Shown: positions 48,305-56,497 of the stretch, in pieces
Layout of the letters: each line of letters opens with the position of its first letter
Position numbering within the stretch: the first letter of the stretch is position 1
Source of the DNA: Alteromonas portus
GTDB taxonomy: Bacteria; Pseudomonadota; Gammaproteobacteria; Enterobacterales; Alteromonadaceae
DNA: 64,000 bases
Reading direction: 5' to 3'
Assembly: GCF_005117025.1 (NCBI RefSeq)
Contig: NZ_SWCO01000001.1
Coordinates: 186,001-250,000 of the forward strand
Position numbers and translations under genes: made by a program
The notes under the pieces: model-generated
The model's input: the letters and a program-made list of their open reading frames with translations, nothing else
Databases searched by the model: none
Told to the model about the DNA's origin: nothing

Positions 48305-49018
48305 ATGAATAATGAATGGTTAAATGCCTATGTACTGCATAGACGCCCTTACAGGGAGACCAGCTATATTGTTGACTTTTTTACCCTGGAAGAAGGGCGT
48401 GTTAGTGCCGTGGCGAAAGGGGTAAAAAACAGCAAATCAGATAAGAAAAGCCTGCTTCAACCTTTTCAGCATCTTCGCTTACAGTTAAGCGGAAAGTCGG
48501 AGTTAAAAAATTTACGTCACGTTGAAAGTGTCTCACCCTCCATCAATCTTGTGGGGACGGCTTTATTTTGCGCCATGTACGTTAACGAGCTAACTAATCG
48601 CGTTATGCCGGCGGGGCTTGCCAGCGATGGCGTTCACAACGCTTATGAAAATGCGTTGCTATCTCTTCGCGATGAGTGCGACATAGAAGTGACCTTACGC
48701 CAGTTCGAATTTGCACTACTTGATGAAATGGGGCTGTTGCCCGATTTTACTACCGACGTCGAATACGAAATGCCTATAGAAGAAAGTGGTAGCTACCACT
48801 TTCAGATAGACGCGGGCTTTGTGCGCCTGCCTGACGATATGGCGGGGACCCGCGGTATGCGAGGCTTTCCCGGGCAAGCGCTGCTTAGCTTGTCACAGGG
48901 GGAGTTTACGCCGCTTAGTAAAAAGGTGGCTAAGGTGCTTTGCCGTGACCTACTCAAACCTCTGATTGGCGACAGGCCACTTAAAAGCCGCGAACTTTTT
49001 ATGCCTAAACCGCGGTAA
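48305..49018 (+). CDS. recO: DNA repair protein RecO
   Basis: This 237-residue protein works with RecF and RecR to load RecA on SSB-coated DNA. An N-terminal OB fold (about 5-80; AYVLHRRPYRETSYIVDFFT, GRVSAVAKGVKNSKS) is followed by a helical domain (FALLDEMGLLPDF). No CxxC zinc motif is seen in the C-terminal domain, as in E. coli. It precedes pdxJ-acpS, as in E. coli, but the usual rnc-era upstream genes are absent. Confidence 0.92.
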   Translation: MNNEWLNAYVLHRRPYRETSYIVDFFTLEEGRVSAVAKGVKNSKSDKKSLLQPFQHLRLQLSGKSELKNLRHVESVSPSINLVGTALFCAMYVNELTNRVMPAGLASDGVHNAYENALLSLRDECDIEVTLRQFEFALLDEMGLLPDFTTDVEYEMPIEESGSYHFQIDAGFVRLPDDMAGTRGMRGFPGQALLSLSQGEFTPLSKKVAKVLCRDLLKPLIGDRPLKSRELFMPKPR

Positions 49019-49183
49019 TAGCATTAAATTATTTTCTCTTAACTCAAATGCTTAAACAGCACGCTCTATAAAAAAGTTTGCTACAATTGCGTCTTTCTTT
49101 AAAAGGGTCGTTGTGCCCTTAAAATAACGTTTTGAACATGAAGAGCGGGTCTCTTCTGTCGCACTTACAGGCTAGGTGGTGAA

Positions 49184-49921
49184 ATGAGCACGATTTTATT
49201 AGGCGTTAACATCGACCATATCGCAACGCTACGCAATGCGCGCGGTACACATTATCCAGATCCAGTACATGCAGCGGATATTGCAGAGCGCGCAGGTGCA
49301 GACGGCATAACGGTTCATTTACGTGAAGACCGCCGTCATATTAAAGACCGCGATGTGCGCATTTTAGCGCAGACGATCAATACTCGACTCAATCTGGAAA
49401 TGGCAGTAACTGATGAAATGCTGGCAATTGCAGAAGAAGTAAAGCCTGTTTTTTGTTGCTTAGTACCAGAAAAGCGCGAAGAGCTGACTACCGAAGGTGG
49501 TCTTGATGTGGCAGGGAATTTTGACAATATCAAAGCGGCGTGCGAGCGACTTGCTAACGCGAACATTTTGGTGTCGTTATTTATTGATGCCGACAAAGCG
49601 CAAATTGACGCGGCAGCAGCATGTAACGCTCCTTACATCGAAATTCATACAGGCCAATATGCAGAAGCCACCAGCGAGGAAGAGCAGCATAAAGAGCTAG
49701 CGCGTTTAGTTGAAGGCATTGAATACGCCGATAGCTTAGGACTTAAAGTGAATGCAGGTCACGGCTTGCACTACCACAATGTTAAGCCTATTGCGGCTAT
49801 CCCTCAGTTAATCGAACTTAATATTGGCCACGCTATCATTGCTCGTGCCGCGTTTGACGGCCTTCACACGGCTGTTGCTGATATGCGCAAGCTAATGCTT
49901 GAAGCGCGAGCGGGCATTTAA
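49184..49921 (+). CDS. pdxJ: Pyridoxine 5'-phosphate synthase PdxJ
   Basis: This 245-residue TIM-barrel enzyme joins deoxyxylulose 5-phosphate with the PdxA product to make pyridoxine 5'-phosphate. Motifs: [55 protein letters not shown] and [12 protein letters not shown]. It is followed after 27 bases by acpS, the order seen in E. coli. Confidence 0.95.
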   Translation: MSTILLGVNIDHIATLRNARGTHYPDPVHAADIAERAGADGITVHLREDRRHIKDRDVRILAQTINTRLNLEMAVTDEMLAIAEEVKPVFCCLVPEKREELTTEGGLDVAGNFDNIKAACERLANANILVSLFIDADKAQIDAAAACNAPYIEIHTGQYAEATSEEEQHKELARLVEGIEYADSLGLKVNAGHGLHYHNVKPIAAIPQLIELNIGHAIIARAAFDGLHTAVADMRKLMLEARAGI

Positions 49922-49948
49922 CGACAGATTCAATAGGGTGTAGATAAC

Positions 49949-50329
49949 GTGGCGATTGCGGGGTTAGGTACTGACATTGTAGAGATAGCGCGTCTTGGTA
50001 AAGGTGACGGTGCGAATGAACGCTTAGCCAAGCGAGTACTTACACCTGCCGAGTGGCAGCAGTTTAGTGAGCACGGTACGCCGGTTCGCTTCTTGGCCAA
50101 GCGTTTTGCCGCCAAGGAAGCTGCAGTAAAAGCCCTTGGTACTGGAATTGGAAACGGGATCAGCTGGCAGCATGTAGAAGTGCGCAATAATGATTTAGGC
50201 GCGCCAGAGCTCCATTTTTCCGGTGAGTTTGCTGCAATATGCAAAAACCGAGGTATCACGCGAAGCGTGATCAGTATTTCAGATGAGCAGAATTATGCTG
50301 TCGCCACCGTTATACTAGAGTCTGAATAG
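49949..50329 (+). CDS. acpS: Holo-[acyl-carrier-protein] synthase AcpS
   Basis: This 126-residue enzyme transfers phosphopantetheine from CoA to apo-ACP. It has the GLGTDIVEIARL motif with the metal-binding Asp and FLAKRFAAKEAAVKALGTG with the Glu. The GTG start follows TAGGGTG. It overlaps nothing and ends about 100 bases before rlmD. Confidence 0.95.
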   Translation: MAIAGLGTDIVEIARLGKGDGANERLAKRVLTPAEWQQFSEHGTPVRFLAKRFAAKEAAVKALGTGIGNGISWQHVEVRNNDLGAPELHFSGEFAAICKNRGITRSVISISDEQNYAVATVILESE

Positions 50330-50431
50330 AACAACAGGCCCCAAACCTAATTAGGCGGCTTCTATTTAGTAAGCGCGTGCAGAAACCTCTACTAACATCA
50401 AACCACGTAAAGCAAGTAATCGGAGTCACAC

Positions 50432-51892
50432 TTGGCAAACCTTTTCAAACAATCTCGCAGCAAGCAAAAAGGCAAAACGTCGCTTACTGAACGTGGCGCT
50501 TCAAAAAAAGGGAATGCTAGAGCCAACGCACAGGTCGCTGGACTTCGATTTGGGAAAAGCAAAAAAGCTGCGGATAGCAGTGAAACTCAAAAGCCTAACA
50601 CGGTCACCATTGAAGATTTAGACTGGATGGGTCATGGTGTGGTGCGCGGCAATCCTATGGTATTTGTTGAAGGTGCCCTTGTGGGAGAAACCTGCGACAT
50701 AGAGGTGCTATCTAGCAAAAAGAAAGTCATTAACGCCAAGGCAACAAACATTCATTCGCCAAGTGATGAAAGACAAGCGCCTTTTTGCCCTGTGTTTGAT
50801 GCATGTGGCGGGTGTCAGCTACAGTATATAAAGCCTGACGCTGCCCTTGAGCAAAGAGACAATGCCCTTAAAGTGATGATGGAACGCCAGCTTTCAATGA
50901 AGCCAAATGTTTGGCAAGCACCGCTAGTGGGGCCGCGCCCTCAATATCGCAGGAAAGCAAGATTGGCTATAGATGCTCGCAACCCTAACCACATTAAGTT
51001 GGGCTTCCGTGAACCAAATAGCAACAAAGTTATCAATGTAGAAACATGCCCAATATTGGTTGACCCGATATCTAAACTCATTGGCCCTTTACGTGATGCG
51101 CTTACAGGGTTTGAGTCAGCACGCCATATTGGACATATCAGCCTTATTGCGGGCGACAACATCTCGCACCTTGTGATTAAACACACCAAAGCCCTCGAGG
51201 CTGAGCTTATTGATACAGTAAGCGAATTGGTGAACAAGAGTACATCGGCTAGCGGCTTCGGTATTGAATTAAAGCTTGAAAATAAGCAGGGGCAAATTCG
51301 CGGTGTAGGCCATGACACTGACATAATTATGAACACAGTAAATGGCTGCTCAATTTCCCCAAGTGCCAACGACTTTATCCAAATTAATAAAGTGGTAAAC
51401 GAAAAAATGATTACCCAGGCTACAGGCTGGCTAAATCCGAAGCCTAACGAGCTTATAGCCGACTGGTTCAGCGGTCTGGGCAATTTTACTTTGCCTATTG
51501 CTAAGTTAGGTGCAAAGGTTCAGGCGGTAGAAGGTGTGGCAGAGATGGTGCGCCGCGCCAAAGACAATGCACAGCAACAGGGCATTGAAACTGTTGAGTG
51601 GCTGCATTTAGATTTGGCCGATAAGACCAACGTTGAGGCTTCATTACAGCAAGGCTTTGATAAAGTATTACTCGACCCTTCAAGAGAAGGGGCGTTGACC
51701 GTTTGTCATGCGCTTGTAAAAGCACTACCAAAAACGATAGTGTATGTTTCTTGCAACCCAAGTACGTTTTCTAGAGACGCAAAGGTGTTGATAGACGGAG
51801 GTTATGAAATGGAAAAAGCGGGCGTAGCAGAAATGTTCCCCTTCACCCATCACATGGAAATGATGGCCTTGTTTACGCGAAAGCAGCAGTAA
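50432..51892 (+). CDS. rlmD: 23S rRNA (uracil-C5)-methyltransferase RlmD
   Basis: This 486-residue protein methylates U1939 of 23S rRNA (E. coli numbering). It has a basic N-terminal tail (1-50, longer than in E. coli), a TRAM domain (about 55-110), and [4Fe-4S] cysteines Cys119, Cys125, Cys128 plus a fourth in VETCPILV. The SAM domain has DWFSGLGNFTLP; the catalytic motif is YVSCNPSTFSRD. TTG start with CGGAG upstream. It precedes relA by 12 bases, as rlmD (rumA) precedes relA in E. coli. Confidence 0.94.
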   Translation: MANLFKQSRSKQKGKTSLTERGASKKGNARANAQVAGLRFGKSKKAADSSETQKPNTVTIEDLDWMGHGVVRGNPMVFVEGALVGETCDIEVLSSKKKVINAKATNIHSPSDERQAPFCPVFDACGGCQLQYIKPDAALEQRDNALKVMMERQLSMKPNVWQAPLVGPRPQYRRKARLAIDARNPNHIKLGFREPNSNKVINVETCPILVDPISKLIGPLRDALTGFESARHIGHISLIAGDNISHLVIKHTKALEAELIDTVSELVNKSTSASGFGIELKLENKQGQIRGVGHDTDIIMNTVNGCSISPSANDFIQINKVVNEKMITQATGWLNPKPNELIADWFSGLGNFTLPIAKLGAKVQAVEGVAEMVRRAKDNAQQQGIETVEWLHLDLADKTNVEASLQQGFDKVLLDPSREGALTVCHALVKALPKTIVYVSCNPSTFSRDAKVLIDGGYEMEKAGVAEMFPFTHHMEMMALFTRKQQ

Positions 51893-51904
51893 CGAGTAAA
51901 GGAT

Positions 51905-54088
51905 ATGGTATCAACAAGAAAGGTCCACGAAGCCGACCGGCCTCCTTTTGAAGCCTGGTTAGATAGCCTTGAGCTGAGTGCAGAAACAAAAGATAAGCTA
52001 AGTGCAGTGTCAACTATCCCTGAGCGACTGTTGGTTGGACAGGAAATGGTTGAGATTTTGTGTCAGCTTAATATGGATGATGCAACGCTTCAGGCTGCCC
52101 TTGTTTTTCCTTATTGCGAACAGCACGCTTTAAGTGAAGAAGATATACATGAAGAGTTTGGCGGAGAAATACGCGACCTAATCGTTGGCGTGCGCCGAAT
52201 GGATGCCATTAAGTCGTTACATGCGCGTAAAGTGAATGGCTCTGGCTTTGCCGAAAGGTCAGACGAACAGCATATCGACAGTATTCGCCGCATGCTGTTA
52301 GCGATGGTGGAAGACGTGCGTGCCGTTGTGATCAAAATGGCAGAACGTATTTGTGCATTGCAACAGGTTAAGAAAGCCGATGAAGAAACCCGCGTTATGG
52401 TGGCTCGAGAGTGTGCCAGCATCTATGCGCCTTTGGCAAACCGCTTGGGCATTGGTCAGTTAAAGTGGGAACTTGAAGATCTCGCGTTTCGCTACCTACA
52501 CCCCATTACCTATAAACAAATCGCTAAGCAGTTAGATGGCAAGCGCAGAGAGCGCGCCGAGTACATAGAAACCATAGTAGGCGACTTGCAAGGCTTACTT
52601 GATAGCGAACAAATCCGCGCTGACGTATACGGCCGCCCTAAGCATATATTCAGCATTTGGAAAAAAATGCAGAAAAAGCGCCTTACGTTTGAGCAGCTTT
52701 TTGATATTCGTGCGGTGCGTATTATTGCCGAGCGACTGCAAGATTGTTACGCCGCGCTTGGTACGGTTCACGCCAGTTACAAGCACCTACCGAATGAATT
52801 CGACGACTACATTGCAACTCCCAAACCTAACGGTTACCAGTCTATTCACACGGTTATTGTGGGGCCAGAAGGGAAGTCGGTAGAGATTCAAATTCGCACG
52901 CAGAAAATGCATCAGGATGCAGAGCTGGGTGTGGCTGCTCACTGGAAATATAAAGAGGGCAGTACGGGCAAGCAGTCAGGCTATGACGAGCGTATAAACT
53001 GGCTTCGTCGCATATTAGCGTGGCAAGAGGAAGTGGCTGAGTCTGGCGATTTAGTTGAAGAACTTCGCAGCCAGGTGTTTGACGATAGGGTGTACGTGTT
53101 CACCCCCAAAGGCGATGTTATTGACCTTCCCCAAGGCGCTACGCCGCTTGATTTTGCTTACTACATTCACAGTAACGTGGGACATCGCTGTATTGGCGCA
53201 AAAGTGAATGGGCGAATAGTGCCTTTCACTTATTTACTGCAAAGTGGCGATCAGATAGAAGTGCTCACCGGAAAAGAGCCAAATCCAAGTCGCGATTGGA
53301 TGCACCCAGGCCTTGGCTATGTGCATTCATCGCGGGCCCGTGCCACTATCCATTCCTTCTTTAAAAAGCAGGACAGAGACAAAAATCTTGCTGCCGGTAA
53401 AGAGCTGCTAGAACGCGAACTTCAGCGTGCCCACTTGCCCGCTAAAGTACCTAATGAAGCATTTGAGAAGTTTAACTTACAAACCCTCGATGACTTGTAC
53501 ACTGCGGTAGGTGCCGGTGATGTGCGCGTTATGCAGGTGATTAACTTTATTCATCACTTGCAGGAGCCGCCAGCCCCAGAACCCGAAATTAGTCCTAAGG
53601 TTAAAACGCGCAAAACTGCGGCCGGGACGGGCAAAAAAGATGCAGTGGTGGTGCAGGGCGTGGGCCACTTAATGAGCCAGCTGGCGAATTGCTGTAAGCC
53701 AGTACCAGGCGAAGCAATTTTAGGCTATATCACACAAGGCCGTGGCGTAAGCGTTCACAAAGAAAGCTGCGACCAGCTGCAACACTTGTTGTCACAACAC
53801 CCAGAACGTCAAATAGAAGTGAATTGGTCACAAGAGCTTAAAGTAGGTTTTGAGACGGGTATTGATATATTTTGTCACGATAGAACTGGCCTGTTGCGCG
53901 ATATTACTACGGTATTGGCGAATGAAAACGTGCCGCTTTTAGGCGTGAACAGCCTAAGTGATAAAAATAGGCAGACGGCGCTTATCACTATTTCGATAGA
54001 GGTTCAGGACCTCGATACGGTGTCTAAAGTGTTAACCCGATTGCGACAGCTTAAAGGCGTGACAGATGCAAAACGCAAACAAAGCTAA
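51905..54088 (+). CDS. relA: (p)ppGpp synthetase RelA
   Basis: This 727-residue protein makes (p)ppGpp on ribosomes with uncharged tRNA. The N-terminal hydrolase domain is degenerate: where SpoT has the HD metal motif it reads ALVFPYCEQHALSEED. The synthetase domain (about 235-370) has YGRPKHIFSIWKKM and EFDDYIATPKPNGYQSIHT, the acidic RelA-type substrate motif. TGS (about 395-460), a zinc-finger-like region (NCCKPVPGEAILGYI) and ACT (about 655-727) follow. Its end overlaps mazG by 23 bases. Confidence 0.95.
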   Translation: MVSTRKVHEADRPPFEAWLDSLELSAETKDKLSAVSTIPERLLVGQEMVEILCQLNMDDATLQAALVFPYCEQHALSEEDIHEEFGGEIRDLIVGVRRMDAIKSLHARKVNGSGFAERSDEQHIDSIRRMLLAMVEDVRAVVIKMAERICALQQVKKADEETRVMVARECASIYAPLANRLGIGQLKWELEDLAFRYLHPITYKQIAKQLDGKRRERAEYIETIVGDLQGLLDSEQIRADVYGRPKHIFSIWKKMQKKRLTFEQLFDIRAVRIIAERLQDCYAALGTVHASYKHLPNEFDDYIATPKPNGYQSIHTVIVGPEGKSVEIQIRTQKMHQDAELGVAAHWKYKEGSTGKQSGYDERINWLRRILAWQEEVAESGDLVEELRSQVFDDRVYVFTPKGDVIDLPQGATPLDFAYYIHSNVGHRCIGAKVNGRIVPFTYLLQSGDQIEVLTGKEPNPSRDWMHPGLGYVHSSRARATIHSFFKKQDRDKNLAAGKELLERELQRAHLPAKVPNEAFEKFNLQTLDDLYTAVGAGDVRVMQVINFIHHLQEPPAPEPEISPKVKTRKTAAGTGKKDAVVVQGVGHLMSQLANCCKPVPGEAILGYITQGRGVSVHKESCDQLQHLLSQHPERQIEVNWSQELKVGFETGIDIFCHDRTGLLRDITTVLANENVPLLGVNSLSDKNRQTALITISIEVQDLDTVSKVLTRLRQLKGVTDAKRKQS

Positions 54089-55016
54089 GCTTAGCGAAAT
54101 GCAGCGGCTGCTAGACATTATGACGCAGCTGCGCGACCCGCAATCTGGGTGCCCGTGGGATGTGAAACAAACCATGGAAAGCCTAACTCGCTACACCATA
54201 GAAGAAGCCTACGAAGTGGCTGATGCTATTGCCACGGGTGATATGCACGATATCAAAGATGAGTTGGGTGATTTGCTGTTTCAAGTAGTGTTTTACGCGC
54301 AGATAGCCAGTGAATCGAAGGCATTTTCTTTTGACGATGTGGCGCAAAGCATTAGTGATAAGCTGGTGCGCCGGCACCCTCATGTGTTTGCGAACGCGCT
54401 TGCATCTGAAGGTGTCAGCGATACAAATAAAAACGTCACGGTCGAACGTACCCAATTGAACGACAGTGCTTTAAACGCGCAGTGGGATGCTATCAAAGCC
54501 CAAGAAAAGCGGCTTAAAAATCAGCGTTTAAAGCAAGACGATGAAGCAATAGAAACCAGTATTTTACATAGCGTACCCAAAGGTATGCCGGCACTCATGT
54601 ATGCGCAAAAGCTGCAGAAAGCCTGCGCAAAGGTAGGGTTTGATTGGCCTGATGCCGCACCTGTCATAGATAAAGTGCGTGAGGAAGTGGAAGAGATTCA
54701 GCAAGAGCTGGATACGAAGCAACGCCTACTATCTGCAAGCAGTGCTGACGAAAAGCCTTCAAGCAATGATATGCATGACAACCAACAAGCGATTGAAGAA
54801 GAAATTGGCGATGCACTTTTTGCCATGGTTAATCTGGCAAGGCATTGCAAAGTAGATGCTGATACCGCACTTAGAAACGCCAGTAACAAGTTTGCTAACC
54901 GTTTTAAAGGCGTAGAGCGCTTGGCGGCTGAACAGGGCGACAAGCTCGACGCATTGACGCTTGATGAAATGGAAGCGCTGTGGCAGCAGGTCAAGCAGTC
55001 GTCTAACACTCAGTAA
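54066..55016 (+). CDS. mazG: Nucleoside triphosphate pyrophosphohydrolase MazG
   Basis: This 316-residue protein hydrolyses NTPs to NMP and PPi and can lower ppGpp in E. coli. Two MazG helical repeats are visible: SGCPWDVKQTMESLTRYTIEEAYEVADAI with EEx2E/D metal sites (about 28-85), and a C-terminal one (VREEVEEIQQEL, EEEIGDALFAMVNLAR). It is longer than E. coli MazG (263), mainly from a linker (about 215-240, Ser/Asp-rich). The ATG at 54066 has AAAGG upstream; an ATG at 54102 would give an N-terminus closer to E. coli. mazEF is absent between relA and mazG. Confidence 0.92.
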   Translation: MQNANKAKLSEMQRLLDIMTQLRDPQSGCPWDVKQTMESLTRYTIEEAYEVADAIATGDMHDIKDELGDLLFQVVFYAQIASESKAFSFDDVAQSISDKLVRRHPHVFANALASEGVSDTNKNVTVERTQLNDSALNAQWDAIKAQEKRLKNQRLKQDDEAIETSILHSVPKGMPALMYAQKLQKACAKVGFDWPDAAPVIDKVREEVEEIQQELDTKQRLLSASSADEKPSSNDMHDNQQAIEEEIGDALFAMVNLARHCKVDADTALRNASNKFANRFKGVERLAAEQGDKLDALTLDEMEALWQQVKQSSNTQ

Positions 55017-55107
55017 TTGTACGTCACAGCATATTAAAAGTCTGCTTAGACTGATAACGTGAATGCCGCGCTGGTGCAGAGGTATGTGAGTCTTCAGTTA
55101 GAACGAA

Positions 55108-56316
55108 TTACAAATACCGCTGCAGCCAAAAGACAAAATAGACTAGTGCCAGAAGTAAGATGGGCAGCGTTCGCTTTTGTGTTTTGGTTAGAGCAGATGA
55201 TTTCGTACGCTTCCATGTCATCATCACCCCTGTTGCAGAAAGCGTTGTTAAACCAACACCAAATACAAACCAAATTAACTTAGTCAAAAGCCCACCGAAG
55301 TATCCAAAGTGCAGCGGGTCTGCGTATTCATTCAGGTAGTTAGTCCAGGCCATATTTTTGGGCTCTTGTACGCCAACAATACGCTGATTGGTTATATCAA
55401 TATCTACTTTATGCGCGCGTTCACGCAGCAAAGGGTTATTGCTTATACCTGTGAATCGCAGTGTTGCTGTGTCTGAGTTAGGAAATAGTACACCGGTGAT
55501 CTGCCAGTCCTCAATGGCTTGCAATGCCTTCTGAAACGCACTGGAAAACTGCGTGGTTGATACAGGGTTAACTTGCTCATAATTTGAAATGACAGTGGCC
55601 TTAGGTGCGCGAGGTTCAAATCGATTGCCTGTAACAGCGGCACCGAATTCAAATAAATACCACCAACTGGTTATAACTATGACAACGAAAAACCAGATGC
55701 TCCACAACCCAAGTAGTTTATGAAGGTCGCTCAGTAGTATTCTTGGGCCTTGGTTTAGGCGAAGCCGAGTAATGGCGGTCTTCCAGTTTCGAGTTGTTTT
55801 TAGGCCCGTATACAGCGAGATAGCAAGAATGAATGCAAAAAAGGTAACGGTTGGTAAGCCAAGATAATTAGGCATAAAAAGATAGCGGTGAAAGTCTCGA
55901 AAGAACCGCTGAATCGTCAAAATAGGAATATCACCTGTCACTTCATAGGTGTACTGATCCACGTGGATAAAACGGTCATGACCATCGGGAAATTCTGCTC
56001 TGACACGGTAGGTGAAATTATCATGCCCCATGGTCGAGATGGATTTTACCTTTGCTTGTTCTGCATAGTTAAGCGTAGCCTCATAGATACTGTTCCACTT
56101 AACAATTTCATCATCGGCGTTGTCTAGGCTGCTAGAAGGCGTATTAAACGTGCGCATTTCCTCAAATACAAGCCAATCAATTTCATTGGATACCGTAGCA
56201 ATAGTGCCCGTTGCAACAATAATAAAAAGCACCAGTGAGAGCTGAAAACCTACCCACGCGTGCAAGTTATATAACTTCTTTAGGTACTTTCTTTGCGCGG
56301 TTTTATCGTTGGTCAT
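55108..56316 (-). CDS. PepSY-domain membrane protein, partner of the siderophore-type receptor
   Basis: This protein of about 402 residues has four or so membrane helices (HAWVGFQLSLVLFIIVATGTIA; FFAFILAISLYTGL; WSIWFFVVIVITSWWYLFEF; LIWFVFGVGLTTLSATGVMM) and PepSY-type periplasmic segments. PepSY_TM proteins next to TonB-dependent siderophore receptors are thought to act as inner-membrane reductases or uptake helpers. Conserved His residues in the helices (LHAWVGF, DLHKLLGLW) fit a haem-binding reductase type. I chose the ATG at 56316; upstream starts add 31 residues without a clear role. The receptor gene lies 181 bases upstream on the same strand. Confidence 0.82.
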   Translation of the reverse strand: MTNDKTAQRKYLKKLYNLHAWVGFQLSLVLFIIVATGTIATVSNEIDWLVFEEMRTFNTPSSSLDNADDEIVKWNSIYEATLNYAEQAKVKSISTMGHDNFTYRVRAEFPDGHDRFIHVDQYTYEVTGDIPILTIQRFFRDFHRYLFMPNYLGLPTVTFFAFILAISLYTGLKTTRNWKTAITRLRLNQGPRILLSDLHKLLGLWSIWFFVVIVITSWWYLFEFGAAVTGNRFEPRAPKATVISNYEQVNPVSTTQFSSAFQKALQAIEDWQITGVLFPNSDTATLRFTGISNNPLLRERAHKVDIDITNQRIVGVQEPKNMAWTNYLNEYADPLHFGYFGGLLTKLIWFVFGVGLTTLSATGVMMTWKRTKSSALTKTQKRTLPILLLALVYFVFWLQRYL

Positions 56317-56344
56317 GAAATACTTGTGTAAGGTAAAAGACAAG

Positions 56345-56361
56345 CCCTGCATGGTGCAGGG
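56345..56361 (-). terminator. Possible attenuator between receptor and PepSY genes
   Basis: A perfect 7-bp stem CCCTGCA / TGCAGGG with a 3-nt loop, followed on the minus strand by CTTGTCTTTTA. It may cut expression of the PepSY gene relative to the receptor. Confidence 0.4.
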
Positions 56362-56497
56362 AACATTGTAAAAAGCTCGGCTTATGATTGAAAGAAAGGC
56401 TAAGCGCAAGCATTTAACTCAAAAGTGCTACTTATGAGCAGAACTCTAAGCAGAATTTATGCGCATAGCCAATCCCGAATTTTAAAAAACGCAGTGG

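Noticed and set aside
55059-55283. Plus-strand ORF of 74 codons after mazG
   Set aside because: It lies mostly antisense to the PepSY gene, with no RBS or recognisable features.
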